Below are positions 17,155 through 26,708 of a stretch of DNA of 64,000 nt, piece by piece; the stretch's first letter is position 1; each line of letters opens with the position of its first letter. The notes beneath the pieces are model-generated. The model was not told the DNA's origin. It saw only the letters and a list, made by a program, of their open reading frames with translations, and did not search any database. The translations under genes were made by a program, and so were the position numbers. This stretch comes from CAWBCI01 sp963787195 (lineage in GTDB: Bacteria > Bacteroidota > Bacteroidia > Bacteroidales > JAGOPY01): assembly GCA_963787195.1 (NCBI GenBank), contig CAWBCI010000031.1, positions 1 to 64,000 of the forward strand, written 5' to 3'.

Positions 17155-17523
17155 TTATAATACTTCAGGAGCCAATGAAACGATTTTCATATATTGTTTA
17201 TCCCTCAATTCTCTTGCGACGGGCCCAAAAATACGGGTACCCATCATTTCGCCGGTAGCATTGAGTAAAACACAGGCATTGTCATCGAAGCGGATATAGG
17301 ATCCATCGTTCCTGCGAATTTCCTTTTTAGTGCGGACTACCACAGCTTTCACTACCGATCCTTTTTTAACATTACCGGAAGGAATGGCATTTTTAACGGT
17401 CACAACTATTTTGTCCCCGATCCTGGCATATCTTTTCCCGGTACCTCCGAGTACTCTGATTACCAGTACTTCCTTGGCACCGCTATTGTCCGCAACCGCT
17501 AATCTAGATTCTTGTTGTATCAT
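17155..17523 (-). CDS. rplN: 50S ribosomal protein L14
   Basis: Large-subunit interface protein. 122 residues, very conserved: MIQQESRLAVADNSGAKEVL, GDKIVVTVKNAIPSGNVKKG, and RIFGPVARELRDKQYMKIVS near the end. It lies 2 bases after rpsQ. Confidence 0.98.
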   Translation of the reverse strand: MIQQESRLAVADNSGAKEVLVIRVLGGTGKRYARIGDKIVVTVKNAIPSGNVKKGSVVKAVVVRTKKEIRRNDGSYIRFDDNACVLLNATGEMMGTRIFGPVARELRDKQYMKIVSLAPEVL

Positions 17524-17525
17524 GG

Positions 17526-17780
17526 TTACTTAGCTCTTTCAATTATTTCGACTAATCTCCAACATTTTCTTTTACTGAGCGGCCGGGTTTCAGCTATCCT
17601 GACCGTATCTCCGATATTACAATCGTTCTTATCGTCATGAGCAACCAGTTTGGTTGATTTTCTCACAAACTTGCCATAGATCGGGTGTTTTTCTTTTAAT
17701 TCGATCTGCACCACGATAGATTTCTCCATCTTATTGCTGACGACCAGGCCAACGCGTTCTTTTCTTAATTTTCTTTCCAT
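17526..17780 (-). CDS. rpsQ: 30S ribosomal protein S17
   Basis: Early-binding small-subunit protein with an OB fold. 84 residues: RKERVGLVVSNKMEKSIVVQ, YGKFVRKSTKLVAHDDKNDC and the signature NIGDTVRIAETRPLSKRKCW. It lies 12 bases after rpmC. Confidence 0.97.
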   Translation of the reverse strand: MERKLRKERVGLVVSNKMEKSIVVQIELKEKHPIYGKFVRKSTKLVAHDDKNDCNIGDTVRIAETRPLSKRKCWRLVEIIERAK

Positions 17781-17792
17781 AGGGTGGATACG

Positions 17793-17996
17793 TTATTTTT
17801 TTTCGGCTTCAAGTTCCCTTTTCCTGAGCTCGGTTCTCATCCGGGCAATGGTCCTGCGGTAATCCGTGATTTTATTTGGATTTTCGAGTGGCGAAACGGC
17901 GTGATTCAGTTTCAGCTTTGTAAGCTGTTTCTGTTCATCTTCCAGGCGCTCTCTCAATTCCTCCGTGCTGAGTTCAGTTATTACTTCCTGTTTCAT
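17793..17996 (-). CDS. rpmC: 50S ribosomal protein L29
   Basis: Tunnel-exit protein and part of the docking site for SRP and trigger factor. 67 residues forming a helical hairpin: ELSTEELRERLEDEQKQLTK and KLNHAVSPLENPNKITDYRR, then TIARMRTELRKRE. It lies 5 bases after rplP. Confidence 0.96.
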   Translation of the reverse strand: MKQEVITELSTEELRERLEDEQKQLTKLKLNHAVSPLENPNKITDYRRTIARMRTELRKRELEAEKK

Positions 17997-18001
17997 TTTA
18001 T

Positions 18002-18433
18002 TTAATTTGAGGCTTCAACATCAATATCTCTCCTGACAATAAACTTTGTAATCACCGGAAGTTTCTGGGCTGCCAGGCGAAGGGCTTCTTTAGCCACAAC
18101 CAAAGGCACGCCTTCCACTTCAAACAGTATCCGGCCGGGGGTTACTCTGGCGACAAAATATTCCGGAGCACCTTTTCCTTTACCCATACGGACTTCCGCC
18201 GGTTTCTTTGTGATAGGTTTATCCGGGAATATCCTGATCCAAATTTGCCCTTCACGTTTCATATGACGGGTCACAGCCTGACGGGCAGCTTCAATCTGCC
18301 TGCCGGTGATAAAATGTGTATCAAGGGTTTTGATCCCATAGGAGCCGAAAGCAAGCTGGTTTCCGCGTTGCGCAAAACCTTTCATTTTGCCTTTCTGTTG
18401 CTTCCTGTATTTTGTTTTCTTGGGCTGTAACAT
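18002..18433 (-). CDS. rplP: 50S ribosomal protein L16
   Basis: Large-subunit protein near the A site. 143 residues starting MLQPKKTKYRKQQKGKMKGF; family blocks RQIEAARQAVTRHMKREGQI and MGKGKGAPEYFVARVTPGRI are intact. It lies 32 bases after rpsC. Confidence 0.98.
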   Translation of the reverse strand: MLQPKKTKYRKQQKGKMKGFAQRGNQLAFGSYGIKTLDTHFITGRQIEAARQAVTRHMKREGQIWIRIFPDKPITKKPAEVRMGKGKGAPEYFVARVTPGRILFEVEGVPLVVAKEALRLAAQKLPVITKFIVRRDIDVEASN

Positions 18434-18465
18434 TTTATATTACGGTTTATCGCGTTATCAAATGA

Positions 18466-19167
18466 TTATCTTCTTCTTCTCGGACCTTTTCTGGGAGCCT
18501 GTTTCTTGGTACTTTCGGTGGCTACAGATACCAACTCAGGTTTCCCATAGATTTCTCCTTTACATATCCATACTTTCAAACCGATCCTGCCATAGGTTGT
18601 ATGCGCTTCGGTCCTGGCATAGTCAATGTCAGCCCGCAGGGTATGCAGTGGGGTACGACCCTCCTTGTAGAGCTCGCTCCGGGCCATTTCAGCGCCACCC
18701 AAACGACCTGATATCTGCACTTTAATACCTTCTGAACCCATCCGCATTGTGGAGGCTATAGCGGTTTTAATCGCACGACGGTATGAAATCCTGCCCTCTA
18801 TCTGTCGGGCTATAGAACCAGCCACTATAACAGCATCCAGTTCCGGACGTTTCACCTCCGATATATTTATCTGGATTTCCTTCTTGGTAAGTTTTTTCAA
18901 CTCTTCCTTCAGTTTGTCCACTTCCTGGCCGCCCTTTCCGATAATAATACCGGGTCTTGCAGTATAAATGGTTACGGTAACAAGCTTTAGGGTGCGTTCG
19001 ATTACAATTTTTGAAATACCTGCTTTTGCTAGACGGGCATTCAAATACTGACGGATATGGAAATCTTCAGTCAGTTTCATGCTGAAATCTTTACCGCCAA
19101 ACCAGTTGGAATCCCATCCTTTGATGATCCCCAGCCTAAAACCTATTGGATTTGTTTTCTGTCCCAT
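18466..19167 (-). CDS. rpsC: 30S ribosomal protein S3
   Basis: Head protein at the mRNA entry site. 233 residues: MGQKTNPIGFRLGIIKGWDS, the KH domain motif RPGIIIGKGGQEVDKLKEEL, and the C-terminal S3 signature GCAEMAR-like block GRLGGAEMARSELYKEGRTP followed by HTTYGRIGLKVWICKGEIYG. It lies 31 bases after rplV. Confidence 0.98.
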   Translation of the reverse strand: MGQKTNPIGFRLGIIKGWDSNWFGGKDFSMKLTEDFHIRQYLNARLAKAGISKIVIERTLKLVTVTIYTARPGIIIGKGGQEVDKLKEELKKLTKKEIQINISEVKRPELDAVIVAGSIARQIEGRISYRRAIKTAIASTMRMGSEGIKVQISGRLGGAEMARSELYKEGRTPLHTLRADIDYARTEAHTTYGRIGLKVWICKGEIYGKPELVSVATESTKKQAPRKGPRRRR

Positions 19168-19198
19168 TAATGAGGAAAATTATTGTGTTTCTAATTTA

Positions 19199-19609
19199 TT
19201 AACTCTGTAATTCAGTTACTCTACTGGAAAGGGTGAGGACCACATGGTTTGACCTTTTCCTGACCCTGTATGCCCGTCCCTGCGGTGCCGGTTGAATTCT
19301 CCGGAGAGTTCTCGCACCGTCAACCATCACAGTTTTTATATATAGGCTGCTATCTTCAAGCCGTTTTCCTTCATTCTTATTTTGCCAGTTAGCAATGGCA
19401 GAAAGAAGTAACTTGCGAAGCCTTATGGCAGCTTCTTGAGGTGAGTGCTGAAGGATATGAAGGGCTAATTCCACATTCTCACCCCGGATAAGCTCGGCAA
19501 CTTTCCGCATCTTCCGCGGAGAGGTCGGGCAATTCATCAGTTTAGCAAAGTACTCCGACTTTCTGGCTTCCTTTACTTTCTCTGCTCTTAAATGTTTACG
19601 TGCTCCCAT
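19199..19609 (-). CDS. rplV: 50S ribosomal protein L22
   Basis: Protein whose extended loop lines the exit tunnel. 136 residues, with NCPTSPRKMRKVAELIRGEN, ALHILQHSPQEAAIRLRKLL and the loop-adjacent RIQPAPQGRAYRVRKRSNHV. An N-terminal extension of about 25 residues precedes the core. It lies 12 bases after rpsS. Confidence 0.97.
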   Translation of the reverse strand: MGARKHLRAEKVKEARKSEYFAKLMNCPTSPRKMRKVAELIRGENVELALHILQHSPQEAAIRLRKLLLSAIANWQNKNEGKRLEDSSLYIKTVMVDGARTLRRIQPAPQGRAYRVRKRSNHVVLTLSSRVTELQS

Positions 19610-19621
19610 TGTAATTAGTCT

Positions 19622-19900
19622 TTATTTTTTGCCTTTATCTTTCTGTCCGGCATGACCGCGGAAAATCCGTGTCGGTGCGAACTCACCCAGCTTGTGGCCT
19701 ACCATGTTTTCAGTAACATATACCGGGATAAATTTATTTCCATTATGAACGGCTATGGTCTGTCCGACAAAATCGGGGGAGATCATAGAAGCGCGGGACC
19801 AGGTTTTGATGACAGATTTCTTTTTACTGTCCACAGCATCCAGCACTTTCTTTTCCAGCTTATAATGAATATAAGGTCCTTTTTTTAGCGATCGAGCCAT
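19622..19900 (-). CDS. rpsS: 30S ribosomal protein S19
   Basis: Head protein that pairs with S13. 92 residues: MARSLKKGPYIHYKLEKKVL, TWSRASMISPDFVGQTIAVH and the signature VTENMVGHKLGEFAPTRIFR. It lies 25 bases after rplB. Confidence 0.98.
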   Translation of the reverse strand: MARSLKKGPYIHYKLEKKVLDAVDSKKKSVIKTWSRASMISPDFVGQTIAVHNGNKFIPVYVTENMVGHKLGEFAPTRIFRGHAGQKDKGKK

Positions 19901-19925
19901 TCTATAATTATTTAAATATTAATGA

Positions 19926-20750
<825 letters not shown>

Positions 20751-20754
20751 TTAT

Positions 20755-21045
20755 CTAGATATTGCTGTAAAAATCAATTGATTCACCTGTAGCTATCGTA
20801 ACTACGGCCTTTTTGTACGAACTGGTCCGGCCATAAATGATACCGGATTTCGTTCCGCGGGATTTGACCTTCCCTGTATGATTCATCGTATTGACAGACA
20901 TAACGGTCACACCGTACAATTCTTCCACTGCCTTTTTGATCTGCAGCTTGTTGGCCTTTTTGTTTACGATGAACCCGTAGCGGCTCAACTTTTCACCAAG
21001 GTCTGTCATCTTCTCCGTAATGATTGGCTTCTGAATGATTTCCAT
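20755..21045 (-). CDS. rplW: 50S ribosomal protein L23
   Basis: Exit-site protein that docks trigger factor and SRP. 96 residues: MEIIQKPIITEKMTDLGEKL and YGFIVNKKANKLQIKKAVEE, then LYGVTVMSVNTMNHTGKVKS. It lies 17 bases after rplD. Confidence 0.97.
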   Translation of the reverse strand: MEIIQKPIITEKMTDLGEKLSRYGFIVNKKANKLQIKKAVEELYGVTVMSVNTMNHTGKVKSRGTKSGIIYGRTSSYKKAVVTIATGESIDFYSNI

Positions 21046-21062
21046 TACTGTTTGCTTAAAAA

Positions 21063-21692
21063 TTATTTACCTAAAATTTCTTCTATGATCGGCACCGAAC
21101 TTTCAGCGATCAGCAGGTTGGTGGCATTCAGAATATCGTAAGTGTTCAGCACCTCGGCCCTCGACACTTTGGATTTCTTCAGGTTCCTGGATGAAAGCAG
21201 CAAATTCTTGTCGGTATTGGGAAGAACAAGCAATGTTTTTTTACCCTCCAGGTTGAATTTTTTCAACATGGCAATAAAATTTTTGGTTTTTGCTTCTTCA
21301 AATTGAAAATCTTCCAAAATAGTAATACTGTTTTCCTGAGCCTTATAAGTCAGGGCCGATTTCCTGGCCAGTCTTTTTAATTTTTTGTTAAGCTTGATCT
21401 CATAATCCCTTGGACGTGGACCGAAAACTCTTGCTCCGCCGTGAAACAAAGGAGACTTGATACTGCCGGCACGGGCTGTCCCTGTACCTTTCTGCCTCTT
21501 GATCTTGCGGGTACTTCCCGAGAGTTCACTTTTTTCCTTAGCTTTATGAGTTCCCTGGCGAAGGTTCCCCAGGTACTGCTTCACATCCAGCCAGATGGCA
21601 TGATCGTTCGGGGTGATGCCGAAGATATCATCGTTCAGCGTGACCATTTTGTTGGTCTTATCACCGCTAATATTATATACTTCTAACTCCAT
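21063..21692 (-). CDS. rplD: 50S ribosomal protein L4
   Basis: Tunnel protein and, in several bacteria, repressor of the S10 operon. 209 residues: GNLRQGTHKAKEKSELSGST, RQKGTGTARAGSIKSPLFHG, GGARVFGPRPRDYEIKLNKK. The start overlaps the rplC 3' end by 10 bases, implying coupling. Confidence 0.97.
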   Translation of the reverse strand: MELEVYNISGDKTNKMVTLNDDIFGITPNDHAIWLDVKQYLGNLRQGTHKAKEKSELSGSTRKIKRQKGTGTARAGSIKSPLFHGGARVFGPRPRDYEIKLNKKLKRLARKSALTYKAQENSITILEDFQFEEAKTKNFIAMLKKFNLEGKKTLLVLPNTDKNLLLSSRNLKKSKVSRAEVLNTYDILNATNLLIAESSVPIIEEILGK

Positions 21693-22312
21693 CTTTCAAC
21701 AATTACATATGAACCATTTGCACCCGGAACAGCACCCTTTACAATAATCAGGTTTTTTTCCGGTATTATTTTCACAATCTTCAGATTGATTTGTTTGACC
21801 CGTTCATTTCCCATACGACCGGCCATCCTCATTCCTTTAAATACTCTGGAAGGATAAGAAGATGCACCGATAGAACCAGGTGCCCTGCCACGGTTATGCT
21901 GTCCATGGGTAGCATCGTTCACTCCACCGAAATTATGTCTGCGCACGACTCCCTGGAATCCTTTTCCTTTTGAGGTCCCGATCACATCGATATACTCACC
22001 TTCCACAAAAATGTCAACGGTAAGTATATCCCCGAATTTCTTCTGGTGACCTGATTCAAACCTGGTGAATTCTTTTACGATCTTCTTAGGACTCACCCCG
22101 GCTTTCGCGAAGTGACCTTTCATGGCCTTATTTGTATGCTTGTCTTTCAATTCACCATAGGCCATCTGAATCGATTCGTACCCGTCCGTTTCTTTGGTCC
22201 GGACCTGGGTCACGACGCAAGGACCTGCTTCAATGAGCGTACAGGGAATATTTTTCCCGTTTTCGTCATAGACGCTGGTCATCCCAATCTTTTTTCCTAT
22301 AATTCCCGACAT
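21683..22312 (-). CDS. rplC: 50S ribosomal protein L3
   Basis: Early assembly protein with a loop reaching the peptidyltransferase centre. 209 residues: MSGIIGKKIGMTSVYDENGK, TSKGKGFQGVVRRHNFGGVN, ATHGQHNRGRAPGSIGASSY. The last block is the conserved loop with the glutamine that is methylated in E. coli. It lies 40 bases after rpsJ. Confidence 0.98.
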   Translation of the reverse strand: MSGIIGKKIGMTSVYDENGKNIPCTLIEAGPCVVTQVRTKETDGYESIQMAYGELKDKHTNKAMKGHFAKAGVSPKKIVKEFTRFESGHQKKFGDILTVDIFVEGEYIDVIGTSKGKGFQGVVRRHNFGGVNDATHGQHNRGRAPGSIGASSYPSRVFKGMRMAGRMGNERVKQINLKIVKIIPEKNLIIVKGAVPGANGSYVIVERWS

Positions 22313-22352
22313 AGAGCTTTATTTTTTCGCCGTTTTTAATCCTGATACTGCA

Positions 22353-22658
22353 TTATACTTTGATTTCCACCTCAACTCCGCTGGGAAGTTCCAGTTTCAT
22401 CAGGGCATCTATCGTTTTAGAGGTCGTACTGTAAATGTCCAAAAGCCTTTTATAGGTACTCAGTTCAAACTGTTCCCTTGCCTTCTTATTTACAAAGGTG
22501 GACCGGTTTACCGTATAGATCTTTTTATCTGTGGGTAGCGGTATCGGGCCGCTAACAACAGCTCCCGTAGATTTTACGGTCTTCACGATCTTCTCGGCTG
22601 ACTTGTCGACCAGATTGTGATCGTAAGATTTTAACTTGATTCGAATCTTCTGACTCAC
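22353..22658 (-). CDS. rpsJ: 30S ribosomal protein S10
   Basis: Small-subunit head protein, also the NusE partner of NusB in antitermination. 101 residues: IRIKLKSYDHNLVDKSAEKI, GPIPLPTDKKIYTVNRSTFV and NKKAREQFELSTYKRLLDIY. It directly follows fusA (13 bases); the tuf gene that often lies between them is missing. Confidence 0.98.
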   Translation of the reverse strand: MSQKIRIKLKSYDHNLVDKSAEKIVKTVKSTGAVVSGPIPLPTDKKIYTVNRSTFVNKKAREQFELSTYKRLLDIYSTTSKTIDALMKLELPSGVEVEIKV

Positions 22659-22671
22659 TTTATTTATGATT

Positions 22672-24777
22672 TTAGAAGTTAATTACGTATCCTTTGATCT
22701 TATACAATATTTCTTCAATCAGGTCCCTGGGTACTGCCTGGTAATGGGAAAATTCCATACTGGAAGTAGCCCTGCCTGAAGTAATCGAACGCAAGGCGGT
22801 CACGTATCCGAACATTTCGGACAGGGGAACCTTTGCATATACAACCTGGCTTCCAACCATTGATGTCACATCTTCAAGGTGGCCCCGGCGTTTATTTATA
22901 TCGCTTGCAACATCCCCGACATAATTCTCAGGGGTAGTCACCACAACTTTCATAATAGGTTCAAGCAGAACGCAATTTGCTTTCCTGCTGGCATTTTTAA
23001 ATGCTTGTGAGGCTGCGATCTCAAATGAAAGTGCATCAGAATCGACCGGATGGGTAGCTCCATCAATCAGTCGAACTTTCAGGTTAATTAAGGGAAAACC
23101 CGCCAACACACCATTGTTGATTGCATTTCTGAAACCTTTTTCAGCAGCCTGTATAAATTCTTTTGGAATAACCCCGCCTTTGGTTTCATCAATAAACTGC
23201 AGACCCTTATATCCCTCTTCAGCAGGGCCAACAATCACGGTCATGTCAGCAAATTTTCCACGACCACCTGTCTGTTTCTTATATACTTCCCGGTACTCCA
23301 CTTCAGATGTAACAGCTTCCCGGTAAGCAACCTGTGGTCTTCCCTGGTTGATTTGAATACCGAATTCCCGTCTCATGCGATCCACGATAACTTCCAGGTG
23401 CAGTTCACCCATGCCACGCATGATAGTCTGGCCGGTTTCCTCATCGTAATGCACATTGAAAGTAGGATCTTCTTCTTCAAGTTTACTCAGAGCTATATTC
23501 ATTTTTTCCAGGTCATCCTGGGTCTTAGGCTCAACGGCCATATTAACCACCGGATCGGGAAAAGATATGTTCTCAAGCAAAAGAGGGTGCTTCAGATCAG
23601 TAAGAGTATCACCCGTCCGGATTTTTTTGAACCCGACTGCCACACCAATATCCCCTGCTTCTATCTTCTGTAATGGATTTCTTTTATTAGCATGCATCTG
23701 CAGAATACGGGCAAATCGTTCTTTTTTATCCGTATTGGCATTTAACACGACGGAGCCCGATTCAACAGATCCGGAATAAACCCTGAAAAAAGCGATTTTG
23801 CCAACGAAAGGATCGCTGGCAATTTTAAATGCGAGGGCTGTAAATGGCTCACTTTCGTCAGCATTTCTCCACTCGTTCTTTTCAGTATAGGGGTTGAAAC
23901 CTTCCACAGGGGGAACATCCATTGGGGAAGGCAGGTAAAGCGCAATGGCATCAATAAGTTTCTGAACTCCTTTATTTTTGAAGGAAGAGCCGCATAGAAC
24001 CGGGGTAATCCTACTATCAAGGGTAGCTTTCCGGATGGCCGCAATGATTTCTTCACTGGTCAATGATTCGGGATCGTGGAGATATTTATCCAATAAAATA
24101 TCGCTTTCCTCGGCCACTCCTTCTATCAGTTTGTTGCGATATTCTTTGGCCAGTTCAAGCATATTCTCGGGAATTTCAATCTCGTTGAATTCAGCTCCCA
24201 GTGTTTCATCATCCCAGGAATAGGCCTTATTTTCGATCAGGTCAATTACGCCATAAAATTCGTCTTCATCTCCAAGGGGGAGTTGCAGTGGAATAGGGTT
24301 ACTGTTCAGTTTATTCTTTATCTGATTGATCACCCTGAAAAAATCAGCCCCGGTACGGTCCATCTTATTGATGTAACTGATCCGGGGAATTTTATATTTA
24401 TCGGCCTGGCGCCAAACGGTTTCAGATTGGGCTTCCACTCCACCGACTGCACAGAAGAGTGCGACAGCTCCGTCGAGGACCCTAAGTGAGCGTTCGACTT
24501 CAACGGTGAAGTCAACATGGCCCGGGGTATCGATAATATTGATTTTGTATTGCTGTCCGGCAAGCGTCCAGAATACGGTAGTAGCGGCTGAGGTGATAGT
24601 GATACCTCTTTCCTGCTCCTGGACCATCCAGTCCATAGTAGCGGTACCTTCGTGTACCTCGCCGATTTTATAATTGATACCGGTATAGTACAAAATACGC
24701 TCCGTCGTCGTGGTTTTACCCGCGTCGATGTGCGCCATAATGCCGATGTTCCTTGTATGTATTAACCTGTCTGACAT
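22672..24777 (-). CDS. fusA: Elongation factor G
   Basis: GTPase that drives translocation and, with RRF, ribosome recycling. 701 residues, full five-domain length. Nucleotide-binding motifs are AHIDAGKTTTTERILY (P-loop), the switch region GITITSAATTVFW, DTPGHVDFTVEVERSL and NKMDRTGADFF. Domain IV contains TGGRGKFADMTVIVGP. It lies 27 bases after rpsG in the str segment. Confidence 0.98.
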   Translation of the reverse strand: MSDRLIHTRNIGIMAHIDAGKTTTTERILYYTGINYKIGEVHEGTATMDWMVQEQERGITITSAATTVFWTLAGQQYKINIIDTPGHVDFTVEVERSLRVLDGAVALFCAVGGVEAQSETVWRQADKYKIPRISYINKMDRTGADFFRVINQIKNKLNSNPIPLQLPLGDEDEFYGVIDLIENKAYSWDDETLGAEFNEIEIPENMLELAKEYRNKLIEGVAEESDILLDKYLHDPESLTSEEIIAAIRKATLDSRITPVLCGSSFKNKGVQKLIDAIALYLPSPMDVPPVEGFNPYTEKNEWRNADESEPFTALAFKIASDPFVGKIAFFRVYSGSVESGSVVLNANTDKKERFARILQMHANKRNPLQKIEAGDIGVAVGFKKIRTGDTLTDLKHPLLLENISFPDPVVNMAVEPKTQDDLEKMNIALSKLEEEDPTFNVHYDEETGQTIMRGMGELHLEVIVDRMRREFGIQINQGRPQVAYREAVTSEVEYREVYKKQTGGRGKFADMTVIVGPAEEGYKGLQFIDETKGGVIPKEFIQAAEKGFRNAINNGVLAGFPLINLKVRLIDGATHPVDSDALSFEIAASQAFKNASRKANCVLLEPIMKVVVTTPENYVGDVASDINKRRGHLEDVTSMVGSQVVYAKVPLSEMFGYVTALRSITSGRATSSMEFSHYQAVPRDLIEEILYKIKGYVINF

Positions 24778-24804
24778 CTCTTTGTACTATCCTTCTCTAT
24801 TGTT

Positions 24805-25272
24805 CTAGAATCTAAAATGGGAGAATGCCTTGTTGGCGTCGGCCATACGGTGCATATCTTCCTTTTTCTTGAAGGCGCCGCCTTCTTCCTTATATGCTGA
24901 TAAGATCTCGCCTGCCAGTTTTTCCTGCATCGATTTTTCGTGGCGTTTCCGGGCGAAACTGATCATATTTTTCATACCTATTGATAATTTCCGGTTGGCC
25001 CTGATTTCAGAAGGTATCTGAAAAGTAGCTCCCCCTATCCTGCGGCTTCTGACTTCGACTGCGGGGGTGACATTTGCCAGCCCTTTTTTCCATACATCCA
25101 GTCCGTTTTCCTTGGTACGAATAGCAACCTGTTCAATGGCGTCGTAGAAAATCTGCAGTGCCACACTCTTTTTTCCGCGGAGCATAAGGTTGTTCACGAA
25201 TTTCGAAACCATCTCATCGTTGAATTTCGGATCCGGAAGAACAGTTCTCGGTTTAGCTTTACCCTTTCTCAT
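24805..25272 (-). CDS. rpsG: 30S ribosomal protein S7
   Basis: Nucleates assembly of the 30S head and often represses the str operon. 155 residues: MRKGKAKPRTVLPDPKFNDE, FVNNLMLRGKKSVALQIFYD, and RRIGGATFQIPSEIRANRKL. It lies 28 bases after rpsL. Confidence 0.98.
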   Translation of the reverse strand: MRKGKAKPRTVLPDPKFNDEMVSKFVNNLMLRGKKSVALQIFYDAIEQVAIRTKENGLDVWKKGLANVTPAVEVRSRRIGGATFQIPSEIRANRKLSIGMKNMISFARKRHEKSMQEKLAGEILSAYKEEGGAFKKKEDMHRMADANKAFSHFRF

Positions 25273-25300
25273 GGTTCTCTATAGTATAATATTGTATTGA

Positions 25301-25675
25301 CTATTTCTTGGGCCTCTTGGCACCGTACTTTGACCTTCTTTGCTTTCTGCCTTCCACTCCGCTCGTATCAAGCGCTCCACGAATAATGTGGTAACGCACA
25401 CCCGGAAGATCTTTTACCCTTCCACCACGTATCAGTACGATGGAGTGTTCCTGGAGGTTATGCCCCTCACCAGGAATATATGCATTCACCTCTTTGCTGT
25501 TGGTCAACCTCACCCTGGCAACTTTCCTCATAGCAGAATTCGGTTTCTTTGGTGTTGTGGTATAAACCCTAACACAAACACCCCGTCTCTGCGGGCAGGA
25601 ATCCAAAGCTGGCGACTTGCTCTTTTCAGTGGTTTTAGCACGTCCTTTTCTTACTAATTGCTGAATTGTTGGCAT
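25301..25675 (-). CDS. rpsL: 30S ribosomal protein S12
   Basis: Decoding-centre protein and first gene of the long run. 124 residues: SPALDSCPQRRGVCVRVYTT, TPKKPNSAMRKVARVRLTNS, and RGGRVKDLPGVRYHIIRGAL. Both lysines at the streptomycin-resistance positions (in PKKPNSA and RVKDLPG) are wild type, which predicts susceptibility at this target. Upstream lie a TACCTTTG box at 25722-25729 and a stronger promoter at 25932-25963 with a structured leader. Confidence 0.98.
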   Translation of the reverse strand: MPTIQQLVRKGRAKTTEKSKSPALDSCPQRRGVCVRVYTTTPKKPNSAMRKVARVRLTNSKEVNAYIPGEGHNLQEHSIVLIRGGRVKDLPGVRYHIIRGALDTSGVEGRKQRRSKYGAKRPKK

Positions 25676-25721
25676 ATATCAATTTTAAAAAAATGTTTTA
25701 ACCGTCTGTTTTTTGAGCGCG

Positions 25722-25729
25722 CAAAGGTA
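25722..25729 (-). promoter_or_regulatory. Bacteroidota -7 box near rpsL
   Basis: On the minus strand TACCTTTG matches the phylum -7 consensus TAnnTTTG exactly and stands 47 bases before the rpsL start. No TTG element is found at the expected 19-21 bases upstream, so this promoter may be weaker than the one at 25932-25963. Confidence 0.55.
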
Positions 25730-25799
25730 CAAAATCTTTTAAACAAAATACATTTGTTTCAATTATTTGTAACTAAGGACTGAAGTATTTAAGGAGATA

Positions 25800-25926
25800 G
25801 ATAAAGGAAGGACTTTCAGAGACCTGCCAACCCTTTCCGGGGCTGTTCGGAACCTATTATGTCTCAACTTATCAGGTTCCTTAACTACTTCTAACGCTTT
25901 TCCAGGGTTTTACCCCACCAAAAACG
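25800..25926 (-). ncRNA. Candidate structured RNA: rpsL leader or independent small RNA
   Basis: The region starts just downstream of a consensus promoter (25932-25963) and has no open frame of note. Pairings visible on the minus strand are a 7-bp perfect stem GGAACCT/AGGTTCC (25874-25880 with 25849-25855) closing an 18-base loop, an outer stem AACCC/GGGTT (25905-25909 with 25829-25833), and a possible GGGG/CCCC long-range pair (25913-25916 with 25839-25842) that would compete or form a pseudoknot. No T-rich terminator follows, so read-through into rpsL is plausible, making it a ~250-base leader. It does not match the cores of tmRNA, TPP, cobalamin or SRP RNA that I could compare by eye. Family unknown. 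Confidence 0.4.
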
Positions 25927-25931
25927 GGCTG

Positions 25932-25963
25932 CAAAGGTAGAAAGAGTTATTTAATTATCCAAA
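25932..25963 (-). promoter_or_regulatory. Consensus Bacteroidota promoter (TTTG-N20-TACCTTTG)
   Basis: On the minus strand TTTG (25960-25963) is followed after exactly 20 bases by TACCTTTG (25932-25939), an ideal match to the -33/-7 consensus used by the phylum's primary sigma factor. Transcription would start near 25925 and run toward rpsL, 250 bases away. Confidence 0.8.
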
Positions 25964-26138
25964 TGATATTCACAAATATTTTAATCTTTACAGGAATAAA
26001 GCGCTTATTCAAAGCTTAATTCCTGACTTGCTTCCATTTAGGAACTTTGGGGATGTTATAAAAGCCATGGGTAATGCTAAGGAGTCGGGCTCGGAATTAA
26101 ATTAACCGCTAATCAGATTTCCAAATCTATTTCCAGCA
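25964..26138. other. Remainder of rpsL-upstream intergenic region
   Basis: About 175 AT-rich bases between the promoter and the stop of the small secreted-protein gene. I see no open frame, terminator or clear repeat here. Confidence 0.5.
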
Positions 26139-26708
26139 TCATTTAAAAAAAACCTCAAAATCCTTATCCGGCATGAAATCCAGCTTCTTCCATTTATAAA
26201 AGTGTATCGCCTGATAACTGTATGTGGTATCGGGAGGATAAGTAAGGGAATCAACTTTGATATCCTGCGGCATCTGAAGTTCATAGCTCACATTTTCGAG
26301 TGGTCGTCCCCAACTTGATGTACTGGTCAGGATATATTTAAAATGCCTTTCCTTCAATTTTTGATTAAAAAATACACGGTATTCCGATTGTCCATAGGCT
26401 TTTATGAAAATTTCAAAATAAATCCCTTTAAGGGCTTTGCGGAAAGGCAATTTAACATGTCCGGGCATAGTCTCAACCCTTAGCGTATCAATAAGATTAA
26501 AAGTACTGTCCGGAAAGGGATAGAATAGAACAGTCCTTAGATCATTTTTCCCAACATTACAGAAATAATAATGAGCATCTGTAGTTGCACCTTTAACATT
26601 TAGTTTGAATAGTATGTCTTCCCGGTAGAATTCCAAATTCTGGGCTCTGATTTCCGTGAAAATTACCAATAATCCCGAAATTAGAATTAGCAGTCTGAAC
26701 GATTTCAT
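26139..26708 (-). CDS. Secreted protein of unknown function
   Basis: 189 residues with a clear N-terminal signal peptide (hydrophobic stretch LLILISGLLVIF, cleavage probably after RAQ at residue ~23). The mature part is rich in aromatic and beta-type segments and has no cysteine cluster, metal motif or known catalytic signature that I recognise. It begins inside the last codons of the preceding T9SS-cargo gene (ATGA overlap, 26705-26708), so the two are translated together and may act together. Not recognised as a member of a named family. Confidence 0.7.
   Translation of the reverse strand: MKSFRLLILISGLLVIFTEIRAQNLEFYREDILFKLNVKGATTDAHYYFCNVGKNDLRTVLFYPFPDSTFNLIDTLRVETMPGHVKLPFRKALKGIYFEIFIKAYGQSEYRVFFNQKLKERHFKYILTSTSSWGRPLENVSYELQMPQDIKVDSLTYPPDTTYSYQAIHFYKWKKLDFMPDKDFEVFFK

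Noticed and set aside
25800..25926. TPP or cobalamin riboswitch upstream of rpsL
   Set aside because: A GAACCTGAT string is reminiscent of the TPP core but the other conserved elements are missing, and no thiamin or B12 gene follows.
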